Shown here: piece after piece, positions 36,001 through 44,719 of the stretch | Layout of the letters: every line of letters begins with the position of its first letter | Numbering within the stretch: position 1 is the first letter of the stretch | Source of the DNA: Spirosoma radiotolerans | Lineage (GTDB): Bacteria; Bacteroidota; Bacteroidia; Cytophagales; Spirosomataceae | Direction of reading: 5' to 3' | Assembly (NCBI RefSeq): GCF_000974425.1 | Contig: NZ_CP010429.1 | Location: forward strand, 2,976,001 to 3,040,000 | DNA length: 64,000 bases | The notes under the pieces: generated by a model | The model's database searches: none | The model's input: the letters and a program-made list of their open reading frames with translations, nothing else | Told to the model about the DNA's origin: nothing | Translations under genes and position numbers: made by a program

Positions 36001-36574
36001 TACGATCATCCGCATACTGATTTATCTGCTTATCCAGCAGTGATAAATAGGCCTTTTTACTGGTTTCTGCTTCCTTTTGCTGATCGTCTTTATCACCACT
36101 CAGCGTCAGGTTACCATAGCAGGGTGAATCTGTCGTATCGCATCCGCAGGCGTGGGAATTGGGCCGGATAGCGTTGTAATTAAGAAAGAGCGGTACTTCG
36201 TAATCTTTGCTCGGCTCAAGCCAGGCATTACGAACGCCGTCAATGTCGATAAGCAATTTTCTGTAATCATTGATGGTCTGGGGGCGGCAATGCAGTATCT
36301 GGCGGGCCGTATAAAAAATATGGTCCCAGGTATTCGTGCTCGGATTGGCGGGCGTCAGCAAATCCTTCATGTCCCAGTCGGTGCGGTAGGCCAGATCAGT
36401 TATAGCATAGCAAACCGCTTCGAGCATGGTAATGCCCGGATCGTGGGTGTTGTAGTCGGTCCAGAGGGAGCTGCCCAGTTTTTCGATGTGTTCAACCCCC
36501 AGTTTCCGTAACGCAACGTAGTCTTCGGCGGGAAGCAGCGGGTGATCTTTGACAAGACGAATGGATTCTGACAT
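33035..36574 (-). CDS. eCIS baseplate wedge protein (Afp12-like) with coiled-coil insert
   Basis: 1179 residues. The N-terminus (YVALRKLGVEHIEKLGSSLWTDYNTHDPGITMLE and AYRTDWDM) is characteristic of the Afp12-type giant baseplate protein. A striking coiled coil runs from about residue 163 to 248, rich in Glu, Lys and Gln (LEKEIDALTSQINDL, LEQEKEELVRQKEEK), just after a cysteine cluster (CGCDTTDSPCYG). The C-terminus ends in another cysteine cluster (TCGHCQDDCGHEG). It is 6 bases from the gp47-like gene upstream. The insert may lengthen the baseplate or bind a partner such as the envelope; that is inference. Confidence 0.87.
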   Translation of the reverse strand: MSESIRLVKDHPLLPAEDYVALRKLGVEHIEKLGSSLWTDYNTHDPGITMLEAVCYAITDLAYRTDWDMKDLLTPANPSTNTWDHIFYTARQILHCRPQTINDYRKLLIDIDGVRNAWLEPSKDYEVPLFLNYNAIRPNSHACGCDTTDSPCYGNLTLSGDKDDQQKEAETSKKAYLSLLDKQINQYADDRTQLEKEIDALTSQINDLPEGHPNRQILEQEKEELVRQKEEKVELQAKKIAYREKINRHNTTTYGTKILELNGLYTVLIEYEEDIQRTQTQEEVRRKVVDRLNRNRNLCEDFIAVNEVEYDDFTVQLAVDLDEQADPDQVLAQIYYTLFQYFTPAVWHHTIDQMLEKGWTIDEIFDGPALRHGFIDSNELDKTDLFRNLHVSDVINQVMDLPGVKAISRFYLMNAQGELITGPYFGQWVDRLRQERKVARLITTGCQAVFCKQRELITYQTGSSTDRRPARVNKLFADLKAQEKAYKLQKQAVDLPVPVGENMELADYYPVQYSLPACYTVKEYDEAGAIESPTRQAQTLQLRGYLLVFEQLLADYLVQLDHLRDLFSFDDRIERTYFTRVLSEITDLDRLLIEHPEPPQKGTQPGARDSQNGQSVQAIFQEILEDLVEKPNQFSERRNRFLNHLMARFSEDIDEYEAQTRLVSPQNVDHRLLNDKSKLLQDYVKISGDRARGFDYSIDERWDVYSKDGDKPRMIENISGTERRIRRLLGMPDLATRSLVPTNILTQAVLEKSKSGEKPKTNPKGSPVQVIQVQNPDSPSEVWLTSVEVAVGCCTEDLMHLLIEQAGKRSYYRLHDDVNYRARKNQGDVGQFWFELMAANGDTVIATSGYYPKREIREATIKKIMAWVSAVNAREGLHLVEHILLRPRLDEVLDESGRNDIPVALPAICLDECDLGIGLDEGEAPTHRISVSRLPADQCYDKMPWKLEVLTRAKKTTESISLLYQRVIYGPATTYMPLKFKRYEQLSDRLAALREYGSERANYQIVNNGEQGSALKYGFILHTDNPNDVLGQSGYSFNRRMPGGPKVSFDVEEAIGALIRFFSFQLDWYCASNPCDHNEDPYSFRTTVILPCWPSRFKDRTYRNLVEKTIQTQAPAHVQMRVKWVGIEQMRTFEQTYLAWLTEMATNEVPAYENVNPLVTALDTLQTCGHCQDDCGHEG

Positions 36575-36580
36575 GGCCGT

Positions 36581-39500
36581 TTAGGGGTTCTTCCGCTTTT
36601 CGCAGGGCGTTTGCTCGGGTTCTTCTTCGTATAACAAAATCAAATGCTGGGGCACGGAGACCACTAGCGACCGTGAGGTAGAGGGCGCAATGGTTACCTG
36701 CCAGGGGTTATCGCCTTCCAGGAGTTGCTCCAGATCGTCGCAGTTTGTTATCCCCTTCAACACATCAGCCGATAAGGTTTCAGGGGCGCCCTGGGGTACC
36801 TTCGTCGTGTCGGGCGGACAACACTGTTCCTGGCAGACCCCCATTTTGAAATCGGTGATGAAGTCCACGTACAGGCGTTCTTCAATAAAGTTAATGACCG
36901 CCGAAGCGTAGATTTTCTGGTCGAACGATACGTCGGCGGTTTCCTCAAAGGCCCAGGGCGTGAGGTAGCGTACCAGTTCATCGTTGAGCTTTTTCAGGTG
37001 AAACCCTTTATCGACGCCCTCGTAAAATTTAACCCTGAAGGTGACGATGACCTCCTCGTAGCGAGGGTTACGGGCATGAATGGTAACGAAGGGCGATGTC
37101 CGTTTTTTTAGGAATTCCTCCATCCTGCGCAAAAGCCGGTAGCTTGTTTTCGGCTGAAGCGGATTGACGGCATTCCGGTTTTTAAAGTCAGAAATGGGTA
37201 TAATCAGCACATGCCCCGGTGCAACCTGTGGCCCGCAGCAAATGGGCGCTGGGTTGCCTGCTGGTGGGGTCGTGAGTGGAGTCGGTTCCCGACACAAACA
37301 GGTTGGGTCTGTATGGGTAATACATTTGACTTTGTAAGTATGTGGGAAAGCCTCCAGGATAAGGTGTTCGTAATCCCAGGTGTTGATGGCGCGGGCTTTG
37401 TGCCGCAGCCGCTCACTGACCCGGGCATAGAAAAAGCCACCTGCTTCCTGCGGTTTGCCATCGAAGGAGGCAAAAGGCTGTTCGATTCGTTTTATTTCGG
37501 CCTGGTTCGTCAGCAGTTTAGAAATGCTGGTTGCCGGGAGAGGCTGTAGGTAATGAGCCGGGGCATTCTGCTGATCGGTGAAAACGGCTTCGGTGGCCTG
37601 TGCCCGTACGTCGATCAGTTTAGGAACGCGGTCGGCGTGTTCGGTGACGCTGGCACAGAGCCATGATAAACCATCCGTCAACAGGGTATTCGTACTGACG
37701 AGGTCTTTGGGAATATCAAATTTGATGATGCCCGTCGTTTGCAGCCCATACGTGCCGTCGGACAGGATTCGTTCGGACGGTAGGGGCCGCATTTCGTCGT
37801 CGACGACATACGACCAGTGGATTTCGGGCGGATCTTCCGTATAGTCTTCGTCTTCGGCGGTCCCTTCGGCAATCTGGAAGAGTAACGAAAGCGTTTGCAG
37901 GGGCTTCAATCCGGTCAGGCCAATGTATAAAAATCCTTCTTCCTGTTGAATAGGGTCAATGTTGCCGGCAGGGGGAGGATTACTTTCTGTTGCATAGGTG
38001 TACTGATTCAGGCGATAGGCTTTCTTTACCTGATCGGCTATAAAAACGGGCAGGGCATCCGCCACGTTGATTGCTCTCTTGTTCGCATTGGCAAGAAGGG
38101 GAACTGGCTGCGGGGGCAAATCAAGTTTAGCCAGTTCCTGAAGCAGTGATTTGGTTGCATTCGGGTAAACAAACTGCGGAAAAAGCGCTACCAGCTGTTT
38201 ATTAACCGTCGCGTCGGCAATGCCGAACGGGTAGATGTGCAAAAATTGATCGATCCCTTTCTGTAAGCCGGTCAACTTAGAATCGTAGCAAACCGCGATG
38301 GATTTCATGCGTAATCGTTGCGCCACCTGCTGTTGTAGGACAAAGAAATTCGGGTCTCTTTCCTCCGAAAATCCCAGGCCATTAATCGTCCAGCGGACAA
38401 AGCCTTTCAGCGTGTCGTTATTGGCCAGGGTGACCGGTAAAACAGGTGTGCGTTTGGCCTCCTTCAGGAAAGGCTCAAGCTCTTTCCAAGTCCGATTGTA
38501 TAGGTATTTAAATACCTGTTTCTCGTTGCCTGGACCAGCTGGAATAAGTTCTGAACGACCATTTGCCCATTCCACCTGCAATACAACCGCGCTGGGTGGC
38601 TTATTGAATACTTCGTCGCTTCCTATATAAAGTGACGGAAAATTAACAGGATACGCTGTGAAAGGATCAAACGAATTGCTCGCATCGATCAGGCCCGCAT
38701 CGTTCTGGAGAACCAGCTTTTTTAACCCATCCAAATCGGATAAGGGGTTGAGCCGACCAGCTATGTCCTGATTAGTTACGGCGGTCGATCCTACTTTAGT
38801 GCGAATTATGACATCGTCTAACGACAGTTTTTGGGCAAATGCAAGTTCGGACGTGTCGATTTCCCTGACCAGGCATGTCAGTACGGGCTGCACGACGCTC
38901 TTCCGCAAACCACCATGTTTCTCGCTGTCATACGGCACAATAGCGGGTGCCGAAAGGGGCAGGTAGATATGGAGTGTATCCGCATTAAAAAAATACAGTC
39001 CGGTTTTCAACACCTCTTCATCCTGCCTGATGGGATCGGGCAGCGTAAACAAACCGTTCTTGAGTTGCTCTTCTATGTTTAGTATTTCAGCCTGATCGGT
39101 CAATTGATGGGCCACCCGAATCCATTCTTTATCACCTGTTAACCAGATTTCGAGCGTCTCCGGGTGCTTGCTAAGTTCAGTTAACCCCTTGATGGTCAAT
39201 TCCAGTTTGCGATTGCCGCCTTGCAGCAGAAGTTGTGGAGAGGCAATGCCAAAGCCGATGGCCTTCTGATCGATCCTGACTTCGGCATCAGCCCGGACGA
39301 TGTCGCAGGGATTTCTGAGCGCCCCCAAGTCGATGTCCCCTTTGCCGAAGGCGTCCCATTTTCCATACTCATCATCGAAGGCCTCGCCCTGGCCGTCTTT
39401 CGATTTTGCATTGGGCCGAGCATACAATCGGTTGATCGTCTTCGTCGCGGGATTTTTAACTAATCGTATGGTTTTTAATTCCTTAACCTGAGCCTGGTTG

Positions 39501-40522
39501 GCAACAAAGTCATCGCTTAGGTGGTAAATCAGGTCTTTCCCCAGCGCATCGCGTCCGGCCAGCAGGGGGGTGCCTTTTGGTAAAAAATAATCAGACACGT
39601 CCTGCGCCAGTTCAAATACGACATGCACATGGTCGGGGCGGGCGGGCTGTTCGTGTAACCGAAGCACATCGCGGTAATAAAACGCCAGGTGTTTCTGAGT
39701 GAGCGTGTTCAGTTGATCCTGTGCCAGCCTGAACAATTCGAGAAAGGCAATAAACAGCGCCATATGGGGCTGATGGGCCGGGTACTGCTCCAGCGCAAAC
39801 TGCATGTACTTGTCCGAACCCTCGACCAGCCGCCGTAACGCATTGTAGAACGCCTGAAACACATCGTCCACAAATAAGGCGGCATTCCGCAGTTGATCGG
39901 CCAGGTCATCGCCTTCATAAATGGACGATGTGGCGGGGATATCGTCGTCCAGTCCCCAGAGTTTCGGGTTCTCGAAATGGCTGTAATCCAGGTTTAGTCC
40001 TTTATTGGCATTGATGGCGCGGAATGACTCCTCGTAGGCCATGATCTGCCCGATCTGCGCCCGCAACACGGAGTTGATGAGGAGCGTAAGATCGTTATGA
40101 AGGGGCTTTCCCGGAATGGCCACCGAATACCAGCGGTCAAGCCGACGGGCCATGCCCAAAATCGGATCGAACAGAGCGCGGAATCTATCGCGGGTAGGTG
40201 TTGCTTCCACGTCACGGCGAATGTCGTCGTAGTCTTTTCGAATCTGGACCAGGTCGGTTACCGCCACCGAAGCGGCCACCACCGCGCAGTCGCGTCGGAA
40301 AAACTCCCGCCAGCTTTCCTGATCGTCTCCCTGCTGATCGTCGGGTATCGGCCAGAAGCGGATTTGAGCCGCATACCGTTTGGCATAAACCAGCAAATCT
40401 TCCAGGCTACGCGCATCGATGGGGGCGTAGGTGGGGTCGAGCGCTTTAAGATAACGTTGGCGCTGCCCCGAACCGTCGCGGGGAATGTCGTGCTGGCAGT
40501 GGCAATCAGTTGTCGTTTTCAT
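36581..40522 (-). CDS. eCIS baseplate J/gp47-like protein (Afp11-like)
   Basis: 1313 residues, the largest gene of the cluster. It carries features of the Afp11/gp47 baseplate family, with a C-terminal J-like part containing RARAINTWDYEHLILEAFPHTYKVKCITH and APGHVLIIPISDFKNRNAVNPLQPK. With the gp25-like and Afp12-like proteins it forms the wedges around the spike. Its ATG overlaps the gp25 stop as ATGA (40519-40522), implying coupled translation. Cysteine clusters occur near both ends (CHCQ, CQEQCCPP). Confidence 0.88.
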   Translation of the reverse strand: MKTTTDCHCQHDIPRDGSGQRQRYLKALDPTYAPIDARSLEDLLVYAKRYAAQIRFWPIPDDQQGDDQESWREFFRRDCAVVAASVAVTDLVQIRKDYDDIRRDVEATPTRDRFRALFDPILGMARRLDRWYSVAIPGKPLHNDLTLLINSVLRAQIGQIMAYEESFRAINANKGLNLDYSHFENPKLWGLDDDIPATSSIYEGDDLADQLRNAALFVDDVFQAFYNALRRLVEGSDKYMQFALEQYPAHQPHMALFIAFLELFRLAQDQLNTLTQKHLAFYYRDVLRLHEQPARPDHVHVVFELAQDVSDYFLPKGTPLLAGRDALGKDLIYHLSDDFVANQAQVKELKTIRLVKNPATKTINRLYARPNAKSKDGQGEAFDDEYGKWDAFGKGDIDLGALRNPCDIVRADAEVRIDQKAIGFGIASPQLLLQGGNRKLELTIKGLTELSKHPETLEIWLTGDKEWIRVAHQLTDQAEILNIEEQLKNGLFTLPDPIRQDEEVLKTGLYFFNADTLHIYLPLSAPAIVPYDSEKHGGLRKSVVQPVLTCLVREIDTSELAFAQKLSLDDVIIRTKVGSTAVTNQDIAGRLNPLSDLDGLKKLVLQNDAGLIDASNSFDPFTAYPVNFPSLYIGSDEVFNKPPSAVVLQVEWANGRSELIPAGPGNEKQVFKYLYNRTWKELEPFLKEAKRTPVLPVTLANNDTLKGFVRWTINGLGFSEERDPNFFVLQQQVAQRLRMKSIAVCYDSKLTGLQKGIDQFLHIYPFGIADATVNKQLVALFPQFVYPNATKSLLQELAKLDLPPQPVPLLANANKRAINVADALPVFIADQVKKAYRLNQYTYATESNPPPAGNIDPIQQEEGFLYIGLTGLKPLQTLSLLFQIAEGTAEDEDYTEDPPEIHWSYVVDDEMRPLPSERILSDGTYGLQTTGIIKFDIPKDLVSTNTLLTDGLSWLCASVTEHADRVPKLIDVRAQATEAVFTDQQNAPAHYLQPLPATSISKLLTNQAEIKRIEQPFASFDGKPQEAGGFFYARVSERLRHKARAINTWDYEHLILEAFPHTYKVKCITHTDPTCLCREPTPLTTPPAGNPAPICCGPQVAPGHVLIIPISDFKNRNAVNPLQPKTSYRLLRRMEEFLKKRTSPFVTIHARNPRYEEVIVTFRVKFYEGVDKGFHLKKLNDELVRYLTPWAFEETADVSFDQKIYASAVINFIEERLYVDFITDFKMGVCQEQCCPPDTTKVPQGAPETLSADVLKGITNCDDLEQLLEGDNPWQVTIAPSTSRSLVVSVPQHLILLYEEEPEQTPCEKRKNP

Positions 40523-40938
40523 CGCTCAAGATCAGTGGCTTCGTACACGTAAAAGGGAAATACGTAGTTATAGCGCGTGTTGGTCGTGATGACAGTATAG
40601 TTGATAGCAATATCGAGCCGCCCTTCCGTTGCGTCAAACGTCGTCGTTAGATCTTCCTGTCGCACAATGATGCGTGGCTCATGGTACACGATGGCCTCGT
40701 AGACGAGTTTCTGAACGAGCGCCTGCGCGCTGGGTGTCATCGTTTCGAATACATAGGGGCGAAGGTCGGCTCCGTAGCGGGGCAGCATAACTCGTTCGCC
40801 CGTTACCGTATGGAGCAGAATTTGCAGACTGCTGGTAATGTCGGCCTCACCAACCAGCATATCGACCCGGTAGCCGGTGCTGCGGAAGGTTGGCGGGAAG
40901 CTCCATCCCCGCCCCAGAAAATCGTTGTTGTCCGTCAT
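40519..40938 (-). CDS. eCIS baseplate gp25/GPW-like protein (Afp9-like)
   Basis: 139 residues from ATG 40938 (MTDNNDFLGRGWSFPPTF). The frame is open back to 41256, but that part is the shadow of the PAAR gene. GPW/gp25 hallmarks: FLGRGWSFPP, LVGEADITSSLQILLHTVTGERVMLPRYGADLRPYVFE and RLDIAINYTV. Gp25-like proteins initiate sheath assembly at the baseplate. Overlaps the gp47-like start by 4 bases. Confidence 0.92.
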   Translation of the reverse strand: MTDNNDFLGRGWSFPPTFRSTGYRVDMLVGEADITSSLQILLHTVTGERVMLPRYGADLRPYVFETMTPSAQALVQKLVYEAIVYHEPRIIVRQEDLTTTFDATEGRLDIAINYTVITTNTRYNYVFPFYVYEATDLER

Positions 40939-40970
40939 CGTTTTAGTACCTAAGCTTAGCCGGGAATTAC

Positions 40971-41291
40971 TTATCCAACCTGAACGGAGGCCAGTCCGCC
41001 TGTAATCAGCCCCCCATGCGCGGTGGCATCGCCCTGTCGGGCAACGGGCCGGTTGCCAATAAATACGCCCGAAGACCCCGCCTGAATAACATCGGGTGGC
41101 CCGGCACAGGTGCATTGACTCCCGACCACCGCCACCCGTAGTCCGCCCGCAAAAACGGTCAGTAACGTAGGTGGCATTATGGGCGGGATCACTGTCGGCA
41201 AAATGGGTCCGCCGGTGTGGGGCGTAGCGGCCGGGGCCGGATTGGTCAATGGACACGTATGCGCATCGGTGACCCGAGCAATGGCTTTCAT
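40971..41291 (-). CDS. PAAR-domain spike tip protein (Afp10-like)
   Basis: 106 residues. It begins MKAIARVTDAHTCPL and continues with HTGGPI, VFAGGLRVAVVGSQCTC and GVFIGNRPVARQGDATAHGG, the PAAR repeat arrangement that folds into the sharp tip on a VgrG spike, usually holding a metal via His and Cys. No C-terminal extension is present, so it does not itself carry a toxin. Lies 2 bases after the VgrG-like gene. Confidence 0.93.
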   Translation of the reverse strand: MKAIARVTDAHTCPLTNPAPAATPHTGGPILPTVIPPIMPPTLLTVFAGGLRVAVVGSQCTCAGPPDVIQAGSSGVFIGNRPVARQGDATAHGGLITGGLASVQVG

Positions 41292-41293
41292 GG

Positions 41294-42946
41294 TTAGCCG
41301 GGTGGGTTAAGGTCTATTCTCGTTCCTTTGATGGTGATGTTCTTCCCAGCACCGGCCTGTATGGTGATGCCCGATGCGTCCAGTTTGATCGAATTGCCGA
41401 AATTATCGTTCAATTCGCAGGCTCCTCCATCGTTCAACGTAAACGTTTTTTCGCCGGATGCCGCCGGAACCCGTAGTTTTAGCTGCTTCTTGCTATCGTC
41501 CAGAATAACCTGTAGCCCCTCTTTCGTCAGCAGCCCATATACCTTGGGATCGCTCTCGAAGAGGGAGGCTTTTTGCGAGTCTTTGTTGTGGAAATAACCC
41601 AGAATGACCGGATTGCGGGGGTCGTCGTTTAAAAAGCCAAGCACTACTTCATCGCCGGTTTGTGGACGGAACACCACACCGTGATCCGTACCGGCGTTCA
41701 GCGTGGCGACCCGCGCCCAAACGCCTTCGCTGGACGAGCTGATGCGCGTCAGGTGTACCTTGATTCGGTACTTCTGTTCGGGGTCCTGCACAGACACAAC
41801 CTTGCCAATCTGTAGGCCACTCACACCCGGCAGCAGACCGGCGGCTGGTTTATCCATCACATTCTCTTTCTGATAAAACCAGCTATCGGCCCAGCCAAAC
41901 TGCACGTCGGTTTCCCAGCCGCCCGAATATTGGTGTAGAATTCCCGTGATATAAACGGTTCCGTTAAATCGGTCGCCCACGCCCATCAGCCGTAACAGCT
42001 GGCCTGGTTTGAGGGCCGCATTACCCCGGATGCGCACCCGGCCACTCGCCCTGGAAAGCTGGGTTTTCATCGCATAGGCGTTGGCCCAGTCACGTAGTTG
42101 GTCGCTGTCTAAATTGCCGGGGTGATGAAGGGTCACATCGGCCCCGATGACGTTGCCCAAGGACTCCGCCGACAGATTCCCGCTTTGGGGTAGGTTAACC
42201 TGCCCTTCTACGGTTTCCAGCGACTGCGATACTGAATTCCAGGATTGCCCCTTTACGTCTTTTAACTGCCGATGGGCGTCCATTTCAGCTTCGAATTCAA
42301 TGATGTTTTCGCCGTAAGTCGCCACAACTGGGGCGCCCCCGCCCATCGTTGAGGGTTTTTTAATGACTAAGGTAGTATCATCCGTCAGGACGAGCATTCC
42401 GTTCATCTCCGCCCGTGAAATCAGGAAATCCCAGTCCGTGCAGTCGTACTGTAGCATCTGTTTGTGCACAAGCGTGGTGGGGTCTGCCTGGGGCGTCAAT
42501 CCGGCGCTCCGGGCAATAGTCTCCCAAATCTGGCTGTCGGTCTTGTCGGGATAGTAAGTATTTTTTCGCGCCCCGGTTAGCTTGATAGCTTTGTTTTTGG
42601 CTTCGATCACTAACTGCGACGCCCCTCCTGAACGGGCTTTTACCGCGTGCCTGATAATGATTCCCTCAAACACCGTGGTTACGTCGCCATCGTAGCCCAG
42701 TTGAATTTTCAGGGTATTACCTGGTTTAAACAGCGCCTGATTACTCACCAGAAAATCACGACTGGCTGCGTCACCATCCTGCAGGGATACCCTTGCGTGG
42801 GCCAGTTTATTAAACGTTTTGTTGACCAGAATGTGGTTGATCCGTCCGATGGTATCGGGCACAATAACGCCGTCTACGAATAGTTTTCGTGTGATCACGC
42901 TCGTAGGCGCTGAGGTTCCCGGTGGCAGATTGTCCAGAAGGCTCAT
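41294..42946 (-). CDS. VgrG-like spike protein (Afp8-like)
   Basis: 550 residues. The N-terminal gp27-like hub domain has ALFKPGNTLKIQLGYDGDVTTVFEGII. The gp5 OB fold follows with VSVQDPEQKYRIKVHLTRISSSSEGVWARVATLNAG and the typical PQTGDEVVLGFLNDDPRNPVILGYFHN. The C-terminal beta-helix ends ITIQAGAGKNITIKGTRIDLNPPG. It forms the central spike under the PAAR tip. Its ATG overlaps the tube-baseplate protein stop (ATGA, 42943-42946). Confidence 0.94.
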   Translation of the reverse strand: MSLLDNLPPGTSAPTSVITRKLFVDGVIVPDTIGRINHILVNKTFNKLAHARVSLQDGDAASRDFLVSNQALFKPGNTLKIQLGYDGDVTTVFEGIIIRHAVKARSGGASQLVIEAKNKAIKLTGARKNTYYPDKTDSQIWETIARSAGLTPQADPTTLVHKQMLQYDCTDWDFLISRAEMNGMLVLTDDTTLVIKKPSTMGGGAPVVATYGENIIEFEAEMDAHRQLKDVKGQSWNSVSQSLETVEGQVNLPQSGNLSAESLGNVIGADVTLHHPGNLDSDQLRDWANAYAMKTQLSRASGRVRIRGNAALKPGQLLRLMGVGDRFNGTVYITGILHQYSGGWETDVQFGWADSWFYQKENVMDKPAAGLLPGVSGLQIGKVVSVQDPEQKYRIKVHLTRISSSSEGVWARVATLNAGTDHGVVFRPQTGDEVVLGFLNDDPRNPVILGYFHNKDSQKASLFESDPKVYGLLTKEGLQVILDDSKKQLKLRVPAASGEKTFTLNDGGACELNDNFGNSIKLDASGITIQAGAGKNITIKGTRIDLNPPG

Positions 42947-43614
42947 TGGTCAGCAATTGGGGGGAAAAAGAGCGTCGTACCGGCGGTTAACCGGCGAAAA
43001 TTCTTCAGGCGGTTAACCCTGGCTACCTGTAAGTAATAGCGTTGATCCTGGTAAATCTGGTGAACCAGCAACGGCAGACTGTCGCCCTCCTTCACCGCCC
43101 GAACGTGGGTCAGGTCGGGGGATGATAGCATACCGACGATCTTGCTGAACACATTGTCGACGACTTCAGTAAAACTGGCGCTGATCTTGGCCCGAATGGG
43201 CAGGCCAAATTTGTCGAACATGGTGTAGGTAACGGTTGAGGAATTCAGGATGCAGCGGACGATGAAGGTTCCGTACTGCACAAGCAGGTAGGCTGGTCGG
43301 TGAATAATGCCCTTCAGTTCGGTTGTGGCCGCTCTAAACAGGGCAATTTGTACCGGAATCGGAATTTTTACCCCGTTGGTATTGACGCCCGTTCCGTCGA
43401 TGGTTAGCTCCAGGGTAAACGTTCGGGCTTTAATCCGTACGAAGGCCGGATCGCTGCCGGTTTCGCCGGTTGTGCAGTGCGGGTTATACTCAACGTCTTC
43501 TTTAATGGCTACGCTTTCCGGATTGAACATGGCCAGAAACGGCACACCCATCGGGATGCCCTGCGGGCTTACCGGAATAATTTTGAGATTGAAAGGCAGT
43601 TTTAGTGTGTCCAT
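42943..43614 (-). CDS. LysM-containing tube-baseplate connector (Afp7-like)
   Basis: 223 residues. The N-terminal domain (FLAMFNPESVAIKEDVEYNP) is the eCIS tube-initiator type. The C-terminal 50 residues form a LysM-like module (VKEGDSLPLLVHQIYQDQRYYLQVARVNRLKNFRRLTAGTTLFFPP). In Afp and PVC this protein joins the inner tube to the spike. Overlaps both neighbours by a few bases, consistent with strict co-translation. Confidence 0.9.
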   Translation of the reverse strand: MDTLKLPFNLKIIPVSPQGIPMGVPFLAMFNPESVAIKEDVEYNPHCTTGETGSDPAFVRIKARTFTLELTIDGTGVNTNGVKIPIPVQIALFRAATTELKGIIHRPAYLLVQYGTFIVRCILNSSTVTYTMFDKFGLPIRAKISASFTEVVDNVFSKIVGMLSSPDLTHVRAVKEGDSLPLLVHQIYQDQRYYLQVARVNRLKNFRRLTAGTTLFFPPIADQ

Positions 43615-43778
43615 CAGCGTTCCTGTTTTTCACGAAGGATTTCCAGCACTTTCTCCACAATCTCCGATACCGAATCCAGCCCGCCACTACCGGGTGGGCA
43701 ATCGATCTCAGTTACGCCGGTGCTGGGCGTGGCCTGAACGACGGTTCGCACAACGAGTTCGTTAATCTGTACGGGCAT
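43614..43778 (-). CDS. Small eCIS protein, DUF5908-like (Afp6 position)
   Basis: A 54-residue protein reading MPVQINELVVRTVVQATPST..., with a C-terminal amphipathic helix of EIVEKVLEILREKQER type. The MPVxINELVVR start and helical end are typical of the small DUF5908 proteins found in eCIS clusters between tube and LysM genes. The stop TGA overlaps the ATG of the next gene (43614-43616). Function is unknown; a structural linker is likely from position. Confidence 0.82.
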   Translation of the reverse strand: MPVQINELVVRTVVQATPSTGVTEIDCPPGSGGLDSVSEIVEKVLEILREKQER

Positions 43779-43796
43779 ACTGGGTTTGGTTAGAGG

Positions 43797-44264
43797 TTAT
43801 TGTTGTCGCTCAAAAAACTGGTAAGCCAGTTCAATCGTCTCGACAACCAGTGCGTTGTCGGCCGCTTTAAAATCAGAGGTGTTCCACTTAACGGGGTAGG
43901 CCTGCATCACTTTCCAGACAGCCAGTGGATCGCCCGATTCATTCTGAAGCGTAATAAGGATATCGCTCGGTTTGAACGAAAAATCCAGCGCAATAAAATA
44001 CGTGCTCATGGCATCCTGCAGCCACTGCCGCAACGCACTGTTGGGGAGCATTCCCCGTTTGAGCACCAGGTTTGGGTATTTTGCCCGCTTGGGAAGTTTA
44101 TAGGTAAATCCATTTTCGCCCCCCTCGTTTAGTTCATCGGTCGTAATCTCGACCGATAGGCCGCTTACTTCCTGAAACCGCTGCTCAGTATCGCCACCGG
44201 CACCGGGCACATCCAGAAAGTCCACTTTGAAGGAGAACGCTGCGGGCGGATGGTAACTGGGCAT
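43797..44264 (-). CDS. Inner tube protein 2 (Afp5/Afp1-like)
   Basis: 155 residues of the gp19-like tube family. Features are FSFKVDFLDVPG, FQEVSGLSVEITTDELNEGG, LPKRAKYPNLVLKRGML, and VWKVMQAYPVKWNTSDFKAADNALVVETIELAYQFF at the C-terminus. The longer EGGENGF loop suggests the variant nearest the baseplate (Afp5 role). 2 bases separate it from the first tube gene. Confidence 0.92.
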   Translation of the reverse strand: MPSYHPPAAFSFKVDFLDVPGAGGDTEQRFQEVSGLSVEITTDELNEGGENGFTYKLPKRAKYPNLVLKRGMLPNSALRQWLQDAMSTYFIALDFSFKPSDILITLQNESGDPLAVWKVMQAYPVKWNTSDFKAADNALVVETIELAYQFFERQQ

Positions 44265-44266
44265 AA

Positions 44267-44701
44267 TCAGGCGGGTCGGAGGGTGATGCCTTCGTGGGCT
44301 AGTTCAACCGATTCGATGGCAATGTCGTTGCCCGTTGCTTTCAGGCTGGGTCCTTCGCATTTGACGGGCCATGCCTGCGCAATAGTCCACACAAAAACCG
44401 GCTGGCTCTCGTCATTCAACAGCATAATGGTCAGATCCCGACGTTCGACGTTGGGCGTACCATTGTTATTGAACCACATAAAAAAGTCGTTGTCAGCCGT
44501 TAGCAGGCCCCGTTTGAGCGTTATGTTGCCCGATTTTCGCAGGCCGGGTCGCTTCAGGGGGAGTGTGGTTGGCCCCATCATACCGTCGCGGTATTCGATG
44601 GCCTGTATTTCCTGTGTAAGGCCACTTACCTCAGAGAAGCCAACGTTGGTTCCACCCCAGGACACGCTGAAATGGAAAACGGGAATGTGATATTTTGCCA
44701 T
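44267..44701 (-). CDS. Inner tube protein 1 (Afp1-like)
   Basis: 144 residues. FHFSVSWGGTNVGFSEVSGLTQEIQAIEYRDG, LKRPGLRKSGNITLKRGLLT and VWTIAQAWPVKCEGPSLKATGNDIAIESVELAHEGI place it in the gp19-like tube family. It is probably the major tube subunit that stacks into hexameric rings and holds cargo in the lumen. It follows the sheath gene by 18 bases. Confidence 0.92.
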   Translation of the reverse strand: MAKYHIPVFHFSVSWGGTNVGFSEVSGLTQEIQAIEYRDGMMGPTTLPLKRPGLRKSGNITLKRGLLTADNDFFMWFNNNGTPNVERRDLTIMLLNDESQPVFVWTIAQAWPVKCEGPSLKATGNDIAIESVELAHEGITLRPA

Positions 44702-44719
44702 GTGTGTAACAAATATGGA

